64,000 nucleotides of DNA from an uncultured Porphyromonadaceae bacterium. GTDB taxonomy: Bacteria > Bacteroidota > Bacteroidia > Bacteroidales > Muribaculaceae. Each line of letters opens with the position of its first letter. The stretch's first letter is position 1. The position numbers were made by a program, and so were the translations under genes. The notes beneath the pieces are model-generated. The model was not told where the DNA came from, did not search any database, and saw only the letters and a list, made by a program, of their open reading frames with translations. Below are positions 26,190-33,958 of this stretch, one piece after another. The DNA is taken from positions 1 through 64,000 of the forward strand of contig CALAVE010000026.1 of the NCBI GenBank assembly GCA_937892215.1, read 5' to 3'.

Positions 26190-27731
26190 ATGGAATATAT
26201 AGGAATTATTGTAGCAGCAGTTGCGTCGCTTATAGTGGGCGCAGTTGCAACGCTGGTAGTGACTCGCCGAAACGCCAAGTCACGAGCGAATACTATTATC
26301 GAGAAGGCTCAACTGGAGGCCGAGGTTCTGAAGAACAATGAGGTAATCAAAGGCAAAGAAGAAGGTCTGGCCATCAAGAGCGAGGCGGAGAAGCAGGCAA
26401 ACGCCCGCTTGTCGAAGGTACAGTCGAGCGAAGCAAAGCTGAAGCAGCGCGAACTGCAACTGAATCAGCTTCAGGGCGAGTTGGCGCGGAAGAAGAATGA
26501 GACCGACAGTCTGAAGATAACCCTTGACAACCAGCTGAATGTGCTGGAAGACCGCAAGAAGGAAGTGGACAAGATGGAGCGTAGCGTTCGTGATACCTTG
26601 GAGCACGTGAGCGGCCTTTCGGCTGAGGAGGCGAAGGAGAAACTGGTGGAGTCGCTGAAAGATGAAGCCAAGACGGCCGCGGCATCGTATATCAACGACA
26701 TTATGGACGACGCCAAGATGACTGCCACGAAGGAGGCGAAGCGCATCATAGTGGAAACCATCCAGCGCGTGGCCACCGAGACAGCAATAGAGAATGCGGT
26801 GACAGTGTTCCACATTGAGAATGACGAGATAAAAGGTCGCATCATAGGTCGTGAAGGCCGAAACATCAGGGCACTGGAAGCCGCAACAGGTATAGAAATC
26901 ATAGTGGATGATACGCCAGAAGCGATAGTACTGAGCGGTTTTGACCCGGTGCGCCGTGAGATAGCCCGCCTGGCACTGCATCAGCTGGTGAGTGACGGAC
27001 GTATTCACCCGGCCCGCATAGAGGAAGTGGTGGCAAAGGTGCGCAAGCAGGTGGAAGAAGAGATCATAGAGACCGGCAAGCGCACGGCGATAGACCTGGG
27101 AATTCACGGACTGCATCCCGAGTTGATAAGGCTGATAGGCAAGATGAAGTATCGCTCGAGCTACGGGCAGAACCTGCTGCAACATTCCCGCGAGACGGCC
27201 AACCTGTGTGCCACAATGGCGAGCGAACTGGGACTTAATCCCAAGAAGGCCCGTAGGGCAGGTTTGCTTCATGACATAGGCAAGGTGCCCGATGACGAGC
27301 CCGAACTGCCGCACGCATTGCTGGGAATGAAGTTGGCGGAGCAGTACAAGGAGAAGCCCGATATTTGCAACGCGATAGGCGCTCACCACGACGAGTTGGA
27401 GGCCTCGAGCATGTATGCTCCGATAGTTCAAGTGTGTGACGCAATCTCCGGTGCCCGTCCCGGAGCGCGCAGGGAGATAGTGGAAGCGTACATCAAGCGA
27501 CTGAATGACTTGGAGCGACTGGCTCTTTCGTATCCCGGAGTGGTTAAGACCTATGCGATACAGGCCGGTAGAGAGTTGCGTGTGATAGTTGGTGCCGACA
27601 AGATAAGCGATGAAGAGACCGAGAAGCTGAGCAACGAGATAGCACAGAAGATACAAGACGAGCTCACGTACCCGGGTCAGGTGCGCATAACAGTGATTCG
27701 TGAGACACGAGCTGTGAGTTACGCAAAATAA
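26190..27731 (+). CDS. rny: Ribonuclease Y
   Basis: A 513-residue membrane-anchored endoribonuclease. It has an N-terminal membrane helix (about 3-25), a long Glu/Lys/Ala-rich coiled coil (about 30-190), a KH domain ([19 protein letters not shown]) and an HD domain with the metal-binding HDIGK motif ([16 protein letters not shown]). The length equals typical RNase Y. It starts mRNA decay. The RicT-like gene begins 15 bases downstream, and in Bacillus RicT belongs to a complex that steers RNase Y. Confidence 0.95.
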   Translation: MEYIGIIVAAVASLIVGAVATLVVTRRNAKSRANTIIEKAQLEAEVLKNNEVIKGKEEGLAIKSEAEKQANARLSKVQSSEAKLKQRELQLNQLQGELARKKNETDSLKITLDNQLNVLEDRKKEVDKMERSVRDTLEHVSGLSAEEAKEKLVESLKDEAKTAAASYINDIMDDAKMTATKEAKRIIVETIQRVATETAIENAVTVFHIENDEIKGRIIGREGRNIRALEAATGIEIIVDDTPEAIVLSGFDPVRREIARLALHQLVSDGRIHPARIEEVVAKVRKQVEEEIIETGKRTAIDLGIHGLHPELIRLIGKMKYRSSYGQNLLQHSRETANLCATMASELGLNPKKARRAGLLHDIGKVPDDEPELPHALLGMKLAEQYKEKPDICNAIGAHHDELEASSMYAPIVQVCDAISGARPGARREIVEAYIKRLNDLERLALSYPGVVKTYAIQAGRELRVIVGADKISDEETEKLSNEIAQKIQDELTYPGQVRITVIRETRAVSYAK

Positions 27732-27746
27732 AATTCCGGCAGTGCG

Positions 27747-29102
27747 ATGAGCAACGAATTAGAGAAACAGACAGACAGCGCAGTTCAGCAGCCGGTGCCT
27801 CGAATGACAGAGGCCGGTGTGACTGACAGCTGTGTGAGGTGTGAAGGCGGTTGCTGCCAGGGAGAGACCGGATGCCGCAGCCGGAGCAATCTGCACAGTT
27901 ACAACTGGCTGAGTGATGTGCCCGGCGGCTTCAACGAGAATGAGCTGGTGGAGGTTCATTTCAAGAACACCCGAAAGAGCTTCTACAGGAACTCGGCCCA
28001 CTTACCGCTGAAGATAGGCGATGTGGTGGCGGTGGAGGCAAATCCAGGGCACGACGTGGGCACGGTGGCGATGCTAGGCCGGCTGGTGAAATTGCAGATG
28101 AAGCGAGCAAATCTGAGGCCGGACTTTGAATTGCTGCGAGTGTTCCGCAAGGCAAAAGAAAGCGACCTGCAGCGCTTTGCCGAGGCAAAGGCGAAAGAGG
28201 TGGACACCATGATACGCTCTCGCAAGATAGCGGTGGATTTGGGCCTGAAGATGAAGATAGGCGACGTGGAGTATCAGGGCGATGGAAACAAAGCGATATT
28301 CTACTACATAGCCGATGAGCGCGTGGATTTCAGACAGCTGATTAAAGTGCTGGCCGAGGTGTTCAAGATAAGAGTGGAGATGAAGCAGATAGGCGCCCGC
28401 CAGGAGGCAGGGCGGATAGGCGGCATAGGTCCGTGCGGCCGTCCGCTGTGCTGCGCGAGCTGGATGACCAACTTTGTGTCGGTAGCGACGAACGCGGCAC
28501 GATACCAGGATATCTCGCTCAATCCACAGAAACTGGCCGGGCAGTGCGCCAAGCTGAAATGCTGCATGAACTTTGAGGTGGACTCGTATGTGGAGGTAAG
28601 CAAGAAGTTGCCGCCTCGCGATGTACCCCTTGAGACGATGGACGGGACATACTACCACTTTAAGACCGATATCATTAAGCAAGAGATGACTTACTCAACG
28701 GACAAGCGTGTGCCGGCAAATCTGGTGGTGCTGAGTCCGATACGCGTGTATGAAGTGATAGAGATGAACCGCGCAGGAGAGAAGCCGGAGAAGTTACTTC
28801 CAGACGCGGGCGTGCGAGCGAAAGAGCACAAGGCCTTCGGGGACATACTTGGTCAGGATGCGATTAACAGGTTCGACAAAAAGAAGAAGAAAAAGAACAA
28901 GAAGCCCCAGGCGAAGAAGGCGGTGCCGCAGCGAGACGACAAGACAGTTGCTCCAGCCGAATCGAAGCGTCCCGAAGCGCAAGAGCGGAAGCATGGTAGT
29001 AACGGAAAGCGGAACCGCGGTCGCAGAGATAACAACCGAGATCGCAACAATGATAACCGAAACGCAAAAAATACGGAAACGCCGAAGCCGCAGGGAAACT
29101 GA
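27747..29102 (+). CDS. ricT: PSP1-domain protein, RicT/YaaT-like
   Basis: A 451-residue protein centred on a PSP1 domain (about 65-290; VVAVEANPGHDVG, RKIAVDLGLKMKIGDVEYQGDG). Cysteine clusters GPCGRPLCCASW and GQCAKLKCCMNF match the iron-sulfur ligands of Bacillus RicT, and a further CVRCEGGCCQGETGC cluster sits near the N terminus (about 29-43). The tail (about 375-451) is Lys/Arg/Asn-rich and probably disordered, able to bind RNA. Adjacency to rny suggests it regulates RNase Y without RicA and RicF nearby. The gldH start lies 1 base beyond its stop. Confidence 0.9.
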   Translation: MSNELEKQTDSAVQQPVPRMTEAGVTDSCVRCEGGCCQGETGCRSRSNLHSYNWLSDVPGGFNENELVEVHFKNTRKSFYRNSAHLPLKIGDVVAVEANPGHDVGTVAMLGRLVKLQMKRANLRPDFELLRVFRKAKESDLQRFAEAKAKEVDTMIRSRKIAVDLGLKMKIGDVEYQGDGNKAIFYYIADERVDFRQLIKVLAEVFKIRVEMKQIGARQEAGRIGGIGPCGRPLCCASWMTNFVSVATNAARYQDISLNPQKLAGQCAKLKCCMNFEVDSYVEVSKKLPPRDVPLETMDGTYYHFKTDIIKQEMTYSTDKRVPANLVVLSPIRVYEVIEMNRAGEKPEKLLPDAGVRAKEHKAFGDILGQDAINRFDKKKKKKNKKPQAKKAVPQRDDKTVAPAESKRPEAQERKHGSNGKRNRGRRDNNRDRNNDNRNAKNTETPKPQGN

Positions 29103-29103
29103 A

Positions 29104-29583
29104 ATGGCGCGGCGGGCATTCTGGGGCGTGCTGGTGATGGTGTTGCTGAGCCTAACAGGCTGTGACGCGGAGCACGTGGTGTATAGCAGTTTTAAGCAAC
29201 TGCCTGAGGATGGCTGGCAGCGAAAAATGGCGCTTCACTATACTTGCGAAACGACCGATTCGGTGCAACGAGCAGACGTGACGGTGAGCGTGCGACATGA
29301 CGCAAGTTATGCCTACAGGACGCTTGAATTGGTGGTGGATATGATAAGTGAAACCGGCAAGGTGGAGCGACGGAATGTGAGTATTCCAGTAACTGATGAA
29401 TACGGAAACTGGACAGGCTCGGGGTTCGGCGCTCTATATCACACAGAAGCGAAGGTGGCTCGCGACATATCACCCGAAGCGTCCCTGAAGGTGGTGGTGT
29501 GGCAAGCGATGTGCGAAGGCGACACCCTGAAAGGGATTTCGGAAATCGGTGTGAAGATTACGGAAAGCGGACGCGAAAAGTAG
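29104..29583 (+). CDS. gldH: GldH-like lipoprotein
   Basis: A 159-residue lipoprotein with a signal peptide ending in the lipobox LTGC (Cys19). The body (VVYSSFKQLPEDGWQR, then VRHDASYAYRTLELVVDM and TDEYGNWTGSGFGALYH) matches the GldH family, named for gliding motility in Flavobacterium but present in non-gliding gut Bacteroidales. I chose the ATG at 29104, because the longer open frame from 28849 runs through the coding tail of ricT in another frame and lacks a signal peptide. Function in non-gliders is unknown. Confidence 0.85.
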   Translation: MARRAFWGVLVMVLLSLTGCDAEHVVYSSFKQLPEDGWQRKMALHYTCETTDSVQRADVTVSVRHDASYAYRTLELVVDMISETGKVERRNVSIPVTDEYGNWTGSGFGALYHTEAKVARDISPEASLKVVVWQAMCEGDTLKGISEIGVKITESGREK

Positions 29584-29602
29584 AAAGAGATTTAAGAAGA
29601 AA

Positions 29603-30244
29603 GTGGAAACATTTGAATTCATATTAGAGATAGTGGCCACGGTGTTCTATGCGATAAGCGGCGTGAGACTGGCGGCGGTGAAGAACTTTGACTGGTTCGG
29701 CGCCTATACGATAGGTTTCATAACGGCGATAGGCGGCGGAACGATGCGTGACGTGTTTCTGGGAGTGAATCCATTCTGGATGCTAAACCCGTGGTATGCG
29801 GTGGCAACTGTTGGCGGCCTGATAGTGGTGATAATGTTCAAGAAATACCTTGTGAAAATAGAGGGGACGTTCTACATTTTTGACGCCTTCGGGTTGGCGC
29901 TGTTTGTGGATGTGGGTATCTACAAGACACTGATGATGGGTTATCCGATGTGGGTGGCCATAATCATGGGGACGATAACCGGCGCGATGGGCGGCGTGCT
30001 ACGCGACATATTCATCAACGAAGTGCCACTGGTTTTCCGCAAGGAGATTTACGCTACGGTGTGCATAGCAGGCGGTGTTCTATACTGGCTATGCGGGGTG
30101 CTGGGCGGTTCGAGCGTGACGCAGCAGATGGCGTGTGCGTTGCTGGTGATACTGGTACGCTTCTACGCCGTGAAGCATAACTGGTCGATGCCAGGGATAA
30201 AGATACAGAAGCCAATTAAAAACGAATACGATGAAACTGAATAA
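29603..30244 (+). CDS. TRIC-family (UPF0126) cation channel protein
   Basis: A 213-residue inner-membrane protein with about seven hydrophobic segments. The two UPF0126 repeats are plain: GFITAIGGGTMRDVFLG near residue 40 and GTITGAMGGVLRDIFINE near residue 126, each with the conserved Gly-rich turn and RD pair. Bacterial TRIC channels are trimeric and conduct monovalent cations. The start is a GTG at 29603, chosen because it directly precedes the first membrane segment. The GtrA gene overlaps its last 14 bases, so translation is coupled. Confidence 0.85.
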   Translation: METFEFILEIVATVFYAISGVRLAAVKNFDWFGAYTIGFITAIGGGTMRDVFLGVNPFWMLNPWYAVATVGGLIVVIMFKKYLVKIEGTFYIFDAFGLALFVDVGIYKTLMMGYPMWVAIIMGTITGAMGGVLRDIFINEVPLVFRKEIYATVCIAGGVLYWLCGVLGGSSVTQQMACALLVILVRFYAVKHNWSMPGIKIQKPIKNEYDETE

Positions 30245-30686
30245 GAGTGAGATAATGAAAACCGGCATTCAGTTGCTGAAGTACGGTGTGATAGGAATGA
30301 GCAACACGATTATCACGCTGGCGACGTTCTACCTGATGAATACAGGGCTTGGCATAGCCTACGGAATCTCGAACGTGGTGGGCTATGTGCTGGGCGTGAT
30401 AAACAGTTTTATCTGGAACCGTAACTGGGTGTTCAAAACACACGGTACTCTAAAGCGCGACTTGTCGCTGTTCGTTGCCGGCTTCTTGTTGTGCCTGACT
30501 TTACAGTTGATGGTGAGTTGGGTGCTGCTTGAGGGATTCGGTTGGAAGAATCTTGCTGATGATGTGATACCGTTCTTGCCGATGAAACATGCCGGGCAAA
30601 ACATAGTGATGGTGATAGCGATGGTGTTCTATACGATAGCGAACTATGTGTTCAACCGGATGGTGACGTTTAAGGGAAGCGAGTAG
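30231..30686 (+). CDS. GtrA-family membrane protein
   Basis: A 151-residue protein with four membrane helices and the GtrA signature LLKYGVIGMSNTIITLATFYL and NFIWNR-type motif (NSFIWNRNWVFKT), repeated near the end as NYVFNRMVTFK. GtrA proteins act in transfer or flipping of polyprenyl-linked sugars for cell-surface glycans. No glycosyltransferase is adjacent, so the glycan is unknown. The ATG at 30231 overlaps the TRIC gene by 14 bases; an ATG at 30255 would shorten it by 8 residues. Confidence 0.85.
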   Translation: MKLNKSEIMKTGIQLLKYGVIGMSNTIITLATFYLMNTGLGIAYGISNVVGYVLGVINSFIWNRNWVFKTHGTLKRDLSLFVAGFLLCLTLQLMVSWVLLEGFGWKNLADDVIPFLPMKHAGQNIVMVIAMVFYTIANYVFNRMVTFKGSE

Positions 30687-31023
30687 CGGTTAGCGGGTCA
30701 TGCGGGAGTATTGTGAAGTTCCTCTGCGAGGCACTTTCCTGCCGTGCCTGCTGTGACCAAGCGGCGAGGGTCTTCGACCCTCTGGCATGGTTTTTCGCAC
30801 AAAGTCGGGTCTCCGACCCGCCCGACCTCTTCGAGGTCTATGTCCCGGCCGAGTGTGAGGTGCGGTGATAGGGCTTATGGGGCCTATAGGACCTATATGA
30901 CCTCTAACAGGAATAAACCGGGTGTGAGGGCCATGAGGGTGATTATAGTGAATTGGCGATTAGCGATTAGCTATTTAGCTGTTAGCTGATTAAAATATTA
31001 ACATAAACCAGATGATGTAATTT
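30687..31023. other. Gene-free gap with three tandem short hairpins
   Basis: Three perfect inverted repeats with 3-base loops follow each other: 30766-30782 (7 bp), 30806-30820 (6 bp) and 30824-30838 (6 bp). Downstream are short imperfect repeats of CCTATA and GATTAGC type up to 30990. None is followed by a T-run, so they are not classical terminators. No gene is seen. Confidence 0.6.
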
Positions 31024-31758
31024 ATGAAACGGATTTATTTGATTGTGGCAGCGATGCTGGCAATGATGCAGGGATTGGCTCAGAATGTGCAGTTGCACTA
31101 TGACTTTGGAAACGCGTTCTATGACGACCTGAAAGGCCGTCCGCAGGTGACAACGACAGTGGAGATGTTCAAGGCTGACAAGTGGGGCAGCACGTTTTTC
31201 TTCACCGACATAGACTATTATGGTGATGGTGCCGCGGGAGCCTACTGGGAGTTTGCCCGCGAGTTTAGACTGGGAAAACAGAGCCGCTGGGCAGCGCACA
31301 TTGAGTATGACGGCGGACTGACCTCGATAAAGAACACGACTGTGGCATCGCGATTCCAGCACGCGCTGCTGGTGGGTCCCGCGTGGAACTGGGCAAGCGC
31401 GGACTTTAGCAAGACATTCTCACTGCAGGCCATGTATAAGCAATATTTCAACGGGCAAGGTCGCAAGGGATTCCCCGGATTCCAGTTGACAGCAGTGTGG
31501 GGAAACACGTTCGCAAAAGGACTGTGCACATTCAGCGGTTTTTTGGACCTATGGTACGACAAGGACGCGAAGGGCAAACTGATATTCCTGAGTGAGCCTC
31601 AGTTTTGGTTCAATCTGAATGTGATAAAGGGTTGGGACAAGGTGAACCTGAGCCTTGGTACGGAGTTGGAACTGAGTTGTAACTTCGTGTATGACAAGGA
31701 AGGGAAGAACGATAAATTTTACGCAGTTCCGACGCTTGCCGCGAAGTGGACATTCTGA
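31024..31758 (+). CDS. DUF5020 outer-membrane beta-barrel protein
   Basis: A 244-residue protein with a signal peptide (1-20, ending LAQ), then alternating hydrophobic/aromatic strands typical of a small outer-membrane barrel (LHYDFGNAF, TTTVEMFKADKWGSTFFFTDIDYYG) and an aromatic C terminus (AAKWTF). It fits the DUF5020 family, which resembles Tsx nucleoside channels. The substrate is unknown. It is preceded by a repeat-rich gap and no clear promoter was found. Confidence 0.75.
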   Translation: MKRIYLIVAAMLAMMQGLAQNVQLHYDFGNAFYDDLKGRPQVTTTVEMFKADKWGSTFFFTDIDYYGDGAAGAYWEFAREFRLGKQSRWAAHIEYDGGLTSIKNTTVASRFQHALLVGPAWNWASADFSKTFSLQAMYKQYFNGQGRKGFPGFQLTAVWGNTFAKGLCTFSGFLDLWYDKDAKGKLIFLSEPQFWFNLNVIKGWDKVNLSLGTELELSCNFVYDKEGKNDKFYAVPTLAAKWTF

Positions 31759-32006
31759 CGGAAAAGGCTGAGAGTAGCGAGGTGTCCCTATAGCATGGGT
31801 GATTCGCAAGAGTGGTGAGCCGCGCAGGTCGTCTAAGCCGTGGCGCAGGCGGCAACAGCCGCGCTGTATGCCTATTCATGGCTGCGGCTAACACCATGGT
31901 AGGCTACGTCATCGCCCTGTTTGCGGCAACTATGGCTATAGCCGTGGAAATTGCCTACGATTTATGATTAATAAAAGTCCGAAAAACAAGCGCAAGTAAA
32001 GAAAAA

Positions 32007-32942
32007 CTACTTTATCATTGCTATTATTTCTTCGGGCGTGGTAACAAGTTTTGTTATTGCACACAACCCGGTTCCCATATCTTTCACACTTGCGCCAAGA
32101 AGGTAAACGATGTCGTCAATAATTAGGAATCGGTCATGATGTTTGTGTGGAATTTGTATCGAAGTTATTTCAGGATATTGTTTGTTAAATTTTTCCAAAT
32201 CGAGCAAAAATTGCTGATTATAACGAGTGTGAATGGTTGCGGCAACTCCATCGGCGCGTTTGGACAACAACGTCAGCACTCTCTCATCCACAAAGTTATC
32301 AATCAACACAATGCGCGATTTTGCGCTTTTGACGAGCGCAGAAACAAATTGCCACGCGTCCCAAATACATCCTGTGGCAAATATCTGTTCGGTTGTAGGT
32401 GAAGGCGACTTTTCTTCTATCTTATCAAGAATGGCAACAATTTTTGCATCGGTCTCAACTTTCCATTGTGAATCCTCAAGTTGTTTAACCTCGATTCTGT
32501 CCAAGCGTTGAAAGATTTGAGCATTGGCAGTAAGAAATCTGCGCATAGCGACAAATGCCCTCATAATCAAGATATTCGCGTGTATGGCAATCTCGCTGCG
32601 CAACAAACCGCTAAGCATGGCTATTCCTTGTTCGGTAAACGCATATGGCAATCGGCGGTCACCTCCTCGCTGGTTTGAAATGCCAAAATGGCATTTCAAA
32701 CTATCATATTCTTCTTTGGTCAGCTGAAACATGAAATCATCCGGAAACCGCTCAATATTGCGCTTTACCTGCCGATTCATTTGAGCGACTTCAACCCCAT
32801 ATAGTTGAGCCAAGTCCCTATCAATAAGGACTTGCTGACCACGAATTAACGCTATCTTACCTTGTATGATGCTGATTTGAGGGTTTTCATTGGTTAGTGT
32901 CAATGATACCTCCGATCGTTTGTTTTCTGTTGTCTTTGCCAT
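32007..32942 (-). CDS. ORF6N DNA-binding protein with PLD-like C-terminal domain
   Basis: A 311-residue protein. Residues about 20-110 are an ORF6N domain (QQVLIDRDLAQLYGVEVAQM, KRNIERFPDDFMFQLT, PYAFTEQGIAMLSGLL), typical of phage anti-repressors and mobile elements. Residues about 120-170 are helical. Residues 190-311 resemble a phospholipase-D-like fold with KHHDRFLIIDD in place of the HxK...D motif, so catalysis is uncertain (the Lys is replaced by Asp). Such proteins are usually accessory regulators. It is monocistronic, with a -7 box at 32977. Confidence 0.78.
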   Translation of the reverse strand: MAKTTENKRSEVSLTLTNENPQISIIQGKIALIRGQQVLIDRDLAQLYGVEVAQMNRQVKRNIERFPDDFMFQLTKEEYDSLKCHFGISNQRGGDRRLPYAFTEQGIAMLSGLLRSEIAIHANILIMRAFVAMRRFLTANAQIFQRLDRIEVKQLEDSQWKVETDAKIVAILDKIEEKSPSPTTEQIFATGCIWDAWQFVSALVKSAKSRIVLIDNFVDERVLTLLSKRADGVAATIHTRYNQQFLLDLEKFNKQYPEITSIQIPHKHHDRFLIIDDIVYLLGASVKDMGTGLCAITKLVTTPEEIIAMIK

Positions 32943-32976
32943 TGCTGTTGAAGATATTTCGTCGGTAAAAACACCG

Positions 32977-32984
32977 CAAAGATA
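32977..32984 (-). promoter_or_regulatory. -7 box for the ORF6N gene
   Basis: The minus strand reads TATCTTTG, matching TAnnTTTG, 34 bases upstream of the start codon at 32942. The -33 position lacks a clear TTTG. Confidence 0.5.
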
Positions 32985-33036
32985 ACGACTATTTGTGAAA
33001 ACGCGCGCTCACAATCTCAAAAAAAAGCTTTCTTTT

Positions 33037-33067
33037 TTTGTCGGTTTGGAGATTATGCCTATATTTG
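33037..33067 (+). promoter_or_regulatory. Promoter reading into the palindrome and lipoprotein gene
   Basis: TTTG (33037-33040), a 19-base spacer and TATATTTG (33060-33067) form a good promoter. The first gene, at 33324, is about 250 bases downstream, leaving a long leader that contains the palindrome. Confidence 0.6.
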
Positions 33068-33129
33068 CGTTTGGATTGGCAACAATCCGGACTTTTTGAA
33101 TAATAAAGAAGCGTTTTGCTTATCACTCG

Positions 33130-33247
33130 TCGCTGAAAACGTAGGAAATTTTCACGAAGATGAGAGGGATAGCGAAATGGATTGCGCTATAGCGTGAGCT
33201 GTTATTCCCATCATCTTCATCTTTAGGTTTCCTACGACCGTCAGCGA
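33130..33247. repeat. Long imperfect palindrome
   Basis: Outer arms 33130-33148 and 33228-33247 pair through TCGCTGA/TCAGCGA and CGTAGGAAA/TTTCCTACG; inner arms GAAGATGA (33156-33163) and TCATCTTC (33211-33218) pair exactly; the centre holds the self-complementary CGCTATAGCG. It would fold into one long hairpin in RNA, or it may be a small inverted-repeat element. Confidence 0.65.
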
Positions 33248-33323
33248 TAGGTGTGGCAATTCAGTCCACGCTTTCTTCGTATTAATGGGTGTAGGACTGA
33301 TGCCCAACAAAACTTATTACAAC

Positions 33324-33812
33324 ATGAAAAAAATTCTAATGTTTATTCTGATGCTGTTACCACTGGCAATAGCATCTTGCGGCGGCGATAATGAGCCGAA
33401 AGACCCCAATGAAGCGACTAACGAAACAAACCAAAATGAAATTGTAGAACATACGTTTACGTTCAATGGCGTAGATGATTGGTATAAATTTGATGGTATA
33501 TATGTATATGCACGCGGCGGCTATCTTGGAGAAAAGCGTCCAGTTATCGAATTTAAACCTGATTATGCGGTAACCGCGAGATTCGTTGATTATGGACAGG
33601 TCTCAAGTATATATGGTATAAACAAGTTACCAACTTCCGGTTGGGGGTCTATACTTTTTGATCTCAAATCAAAGGAAGGTTATGTTGTGGAAAATTTTTC
33701 TGGTGGGGATTTTATTTATTATAGAATATTTGTTTCAGAATTTATTTATTCTGCTTCAGGCGATCTTGTGGGAATTAGAATGCAAATTCAGCAGTATAAG
33801 CCGTCAAAATAA
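33324..33812 (+). CDS. Small lipoprotein of unknown function
   Basis: A 162-residue protein with a lipoprotein signal (MKKILMFILMLLPLAIASC, Cys19), a charged linker rich in Asn, Glu and Thr, and a beta-rich body (HTFTFNGVDDWYKFDG onward) without motifs I can name; it may belong to a Bacteroides DUF lipoprotein group such as DUF5036. I chose the ATG at 33324 over 33285 because only the later start places the signal peptide at the N terminus. The gene is AT-rich compared with neighbours and lies behind a long palindromic leader, suggesting acquisition. Confidence 0.75.
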   Translation: MKKILMFILMLLPLAIASCGGDNEPKDPNEATNETNQNEIVEHTFTFNGVDDWYKFDGIYVYARGGYLGEKRPVIEFKPDYAVTARFVDYGQVSSIYGINKLPTSGWGSILFDLKSKEGYVVENFSGGDFIYYRIFVSEFIYSASGDLVGIRMQIQQYKPSK

Positions 33813-33873
33813 CTCTGCTTCGCTTGGTAAGCGGTTGCCACCACTAACTATGATACTCAGCTGAAATGAATTC

Positions 33874-33890
33874 TGAGGGTGTGTCATAAT
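33874..33890 (+). repeat. 17-base match to the window start, possible IS-end remnant
   Basis: This 17-base string (TGAGGGTGTGTCATAAT) is the exact reverse complement of bases 37-53. It resembles an insertion-sequence end, but no transposase is present near either copy. Confidence 0.35.
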
Positions 33891-33958
33891 GAAGCGAGCC
33901 TCAGTTTTACGCTATTCCGACTCTGGTTGTGAAGTGGACATTGTGAGAGGAAGCATAA

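Larger units (their letters stand above)
32943..33323. other. Gap with divergent promoters and a long palindromic leader
   Basis: The gap carries a minus-strand -7 box for the ORF6N gene (32977-32984), a plus-strand promoter (33037-33067) and an imperfect palindrome of about 118 bases (33130-33247). No gene is seen. Confidence 0.6.

Noticed and set aside
26030..26341. Open frame of 103 codons between zapA and rny
   Set aside because: It runs 150 bases into rny in another frame; the gap looks more like RNA or leader.
26280..27656. Minus-strand open frame of 458 codons
   Set aside because: It is fully antisense to RNase Y and has a repetitive Leu/His/Gln composition typical of a mirrored frame.
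28849..29103. N-terminal extension of the gldH frame
   Set aside because: It overlaps the ricT tail out of frame and would bury the lipoprotein signal peptide.
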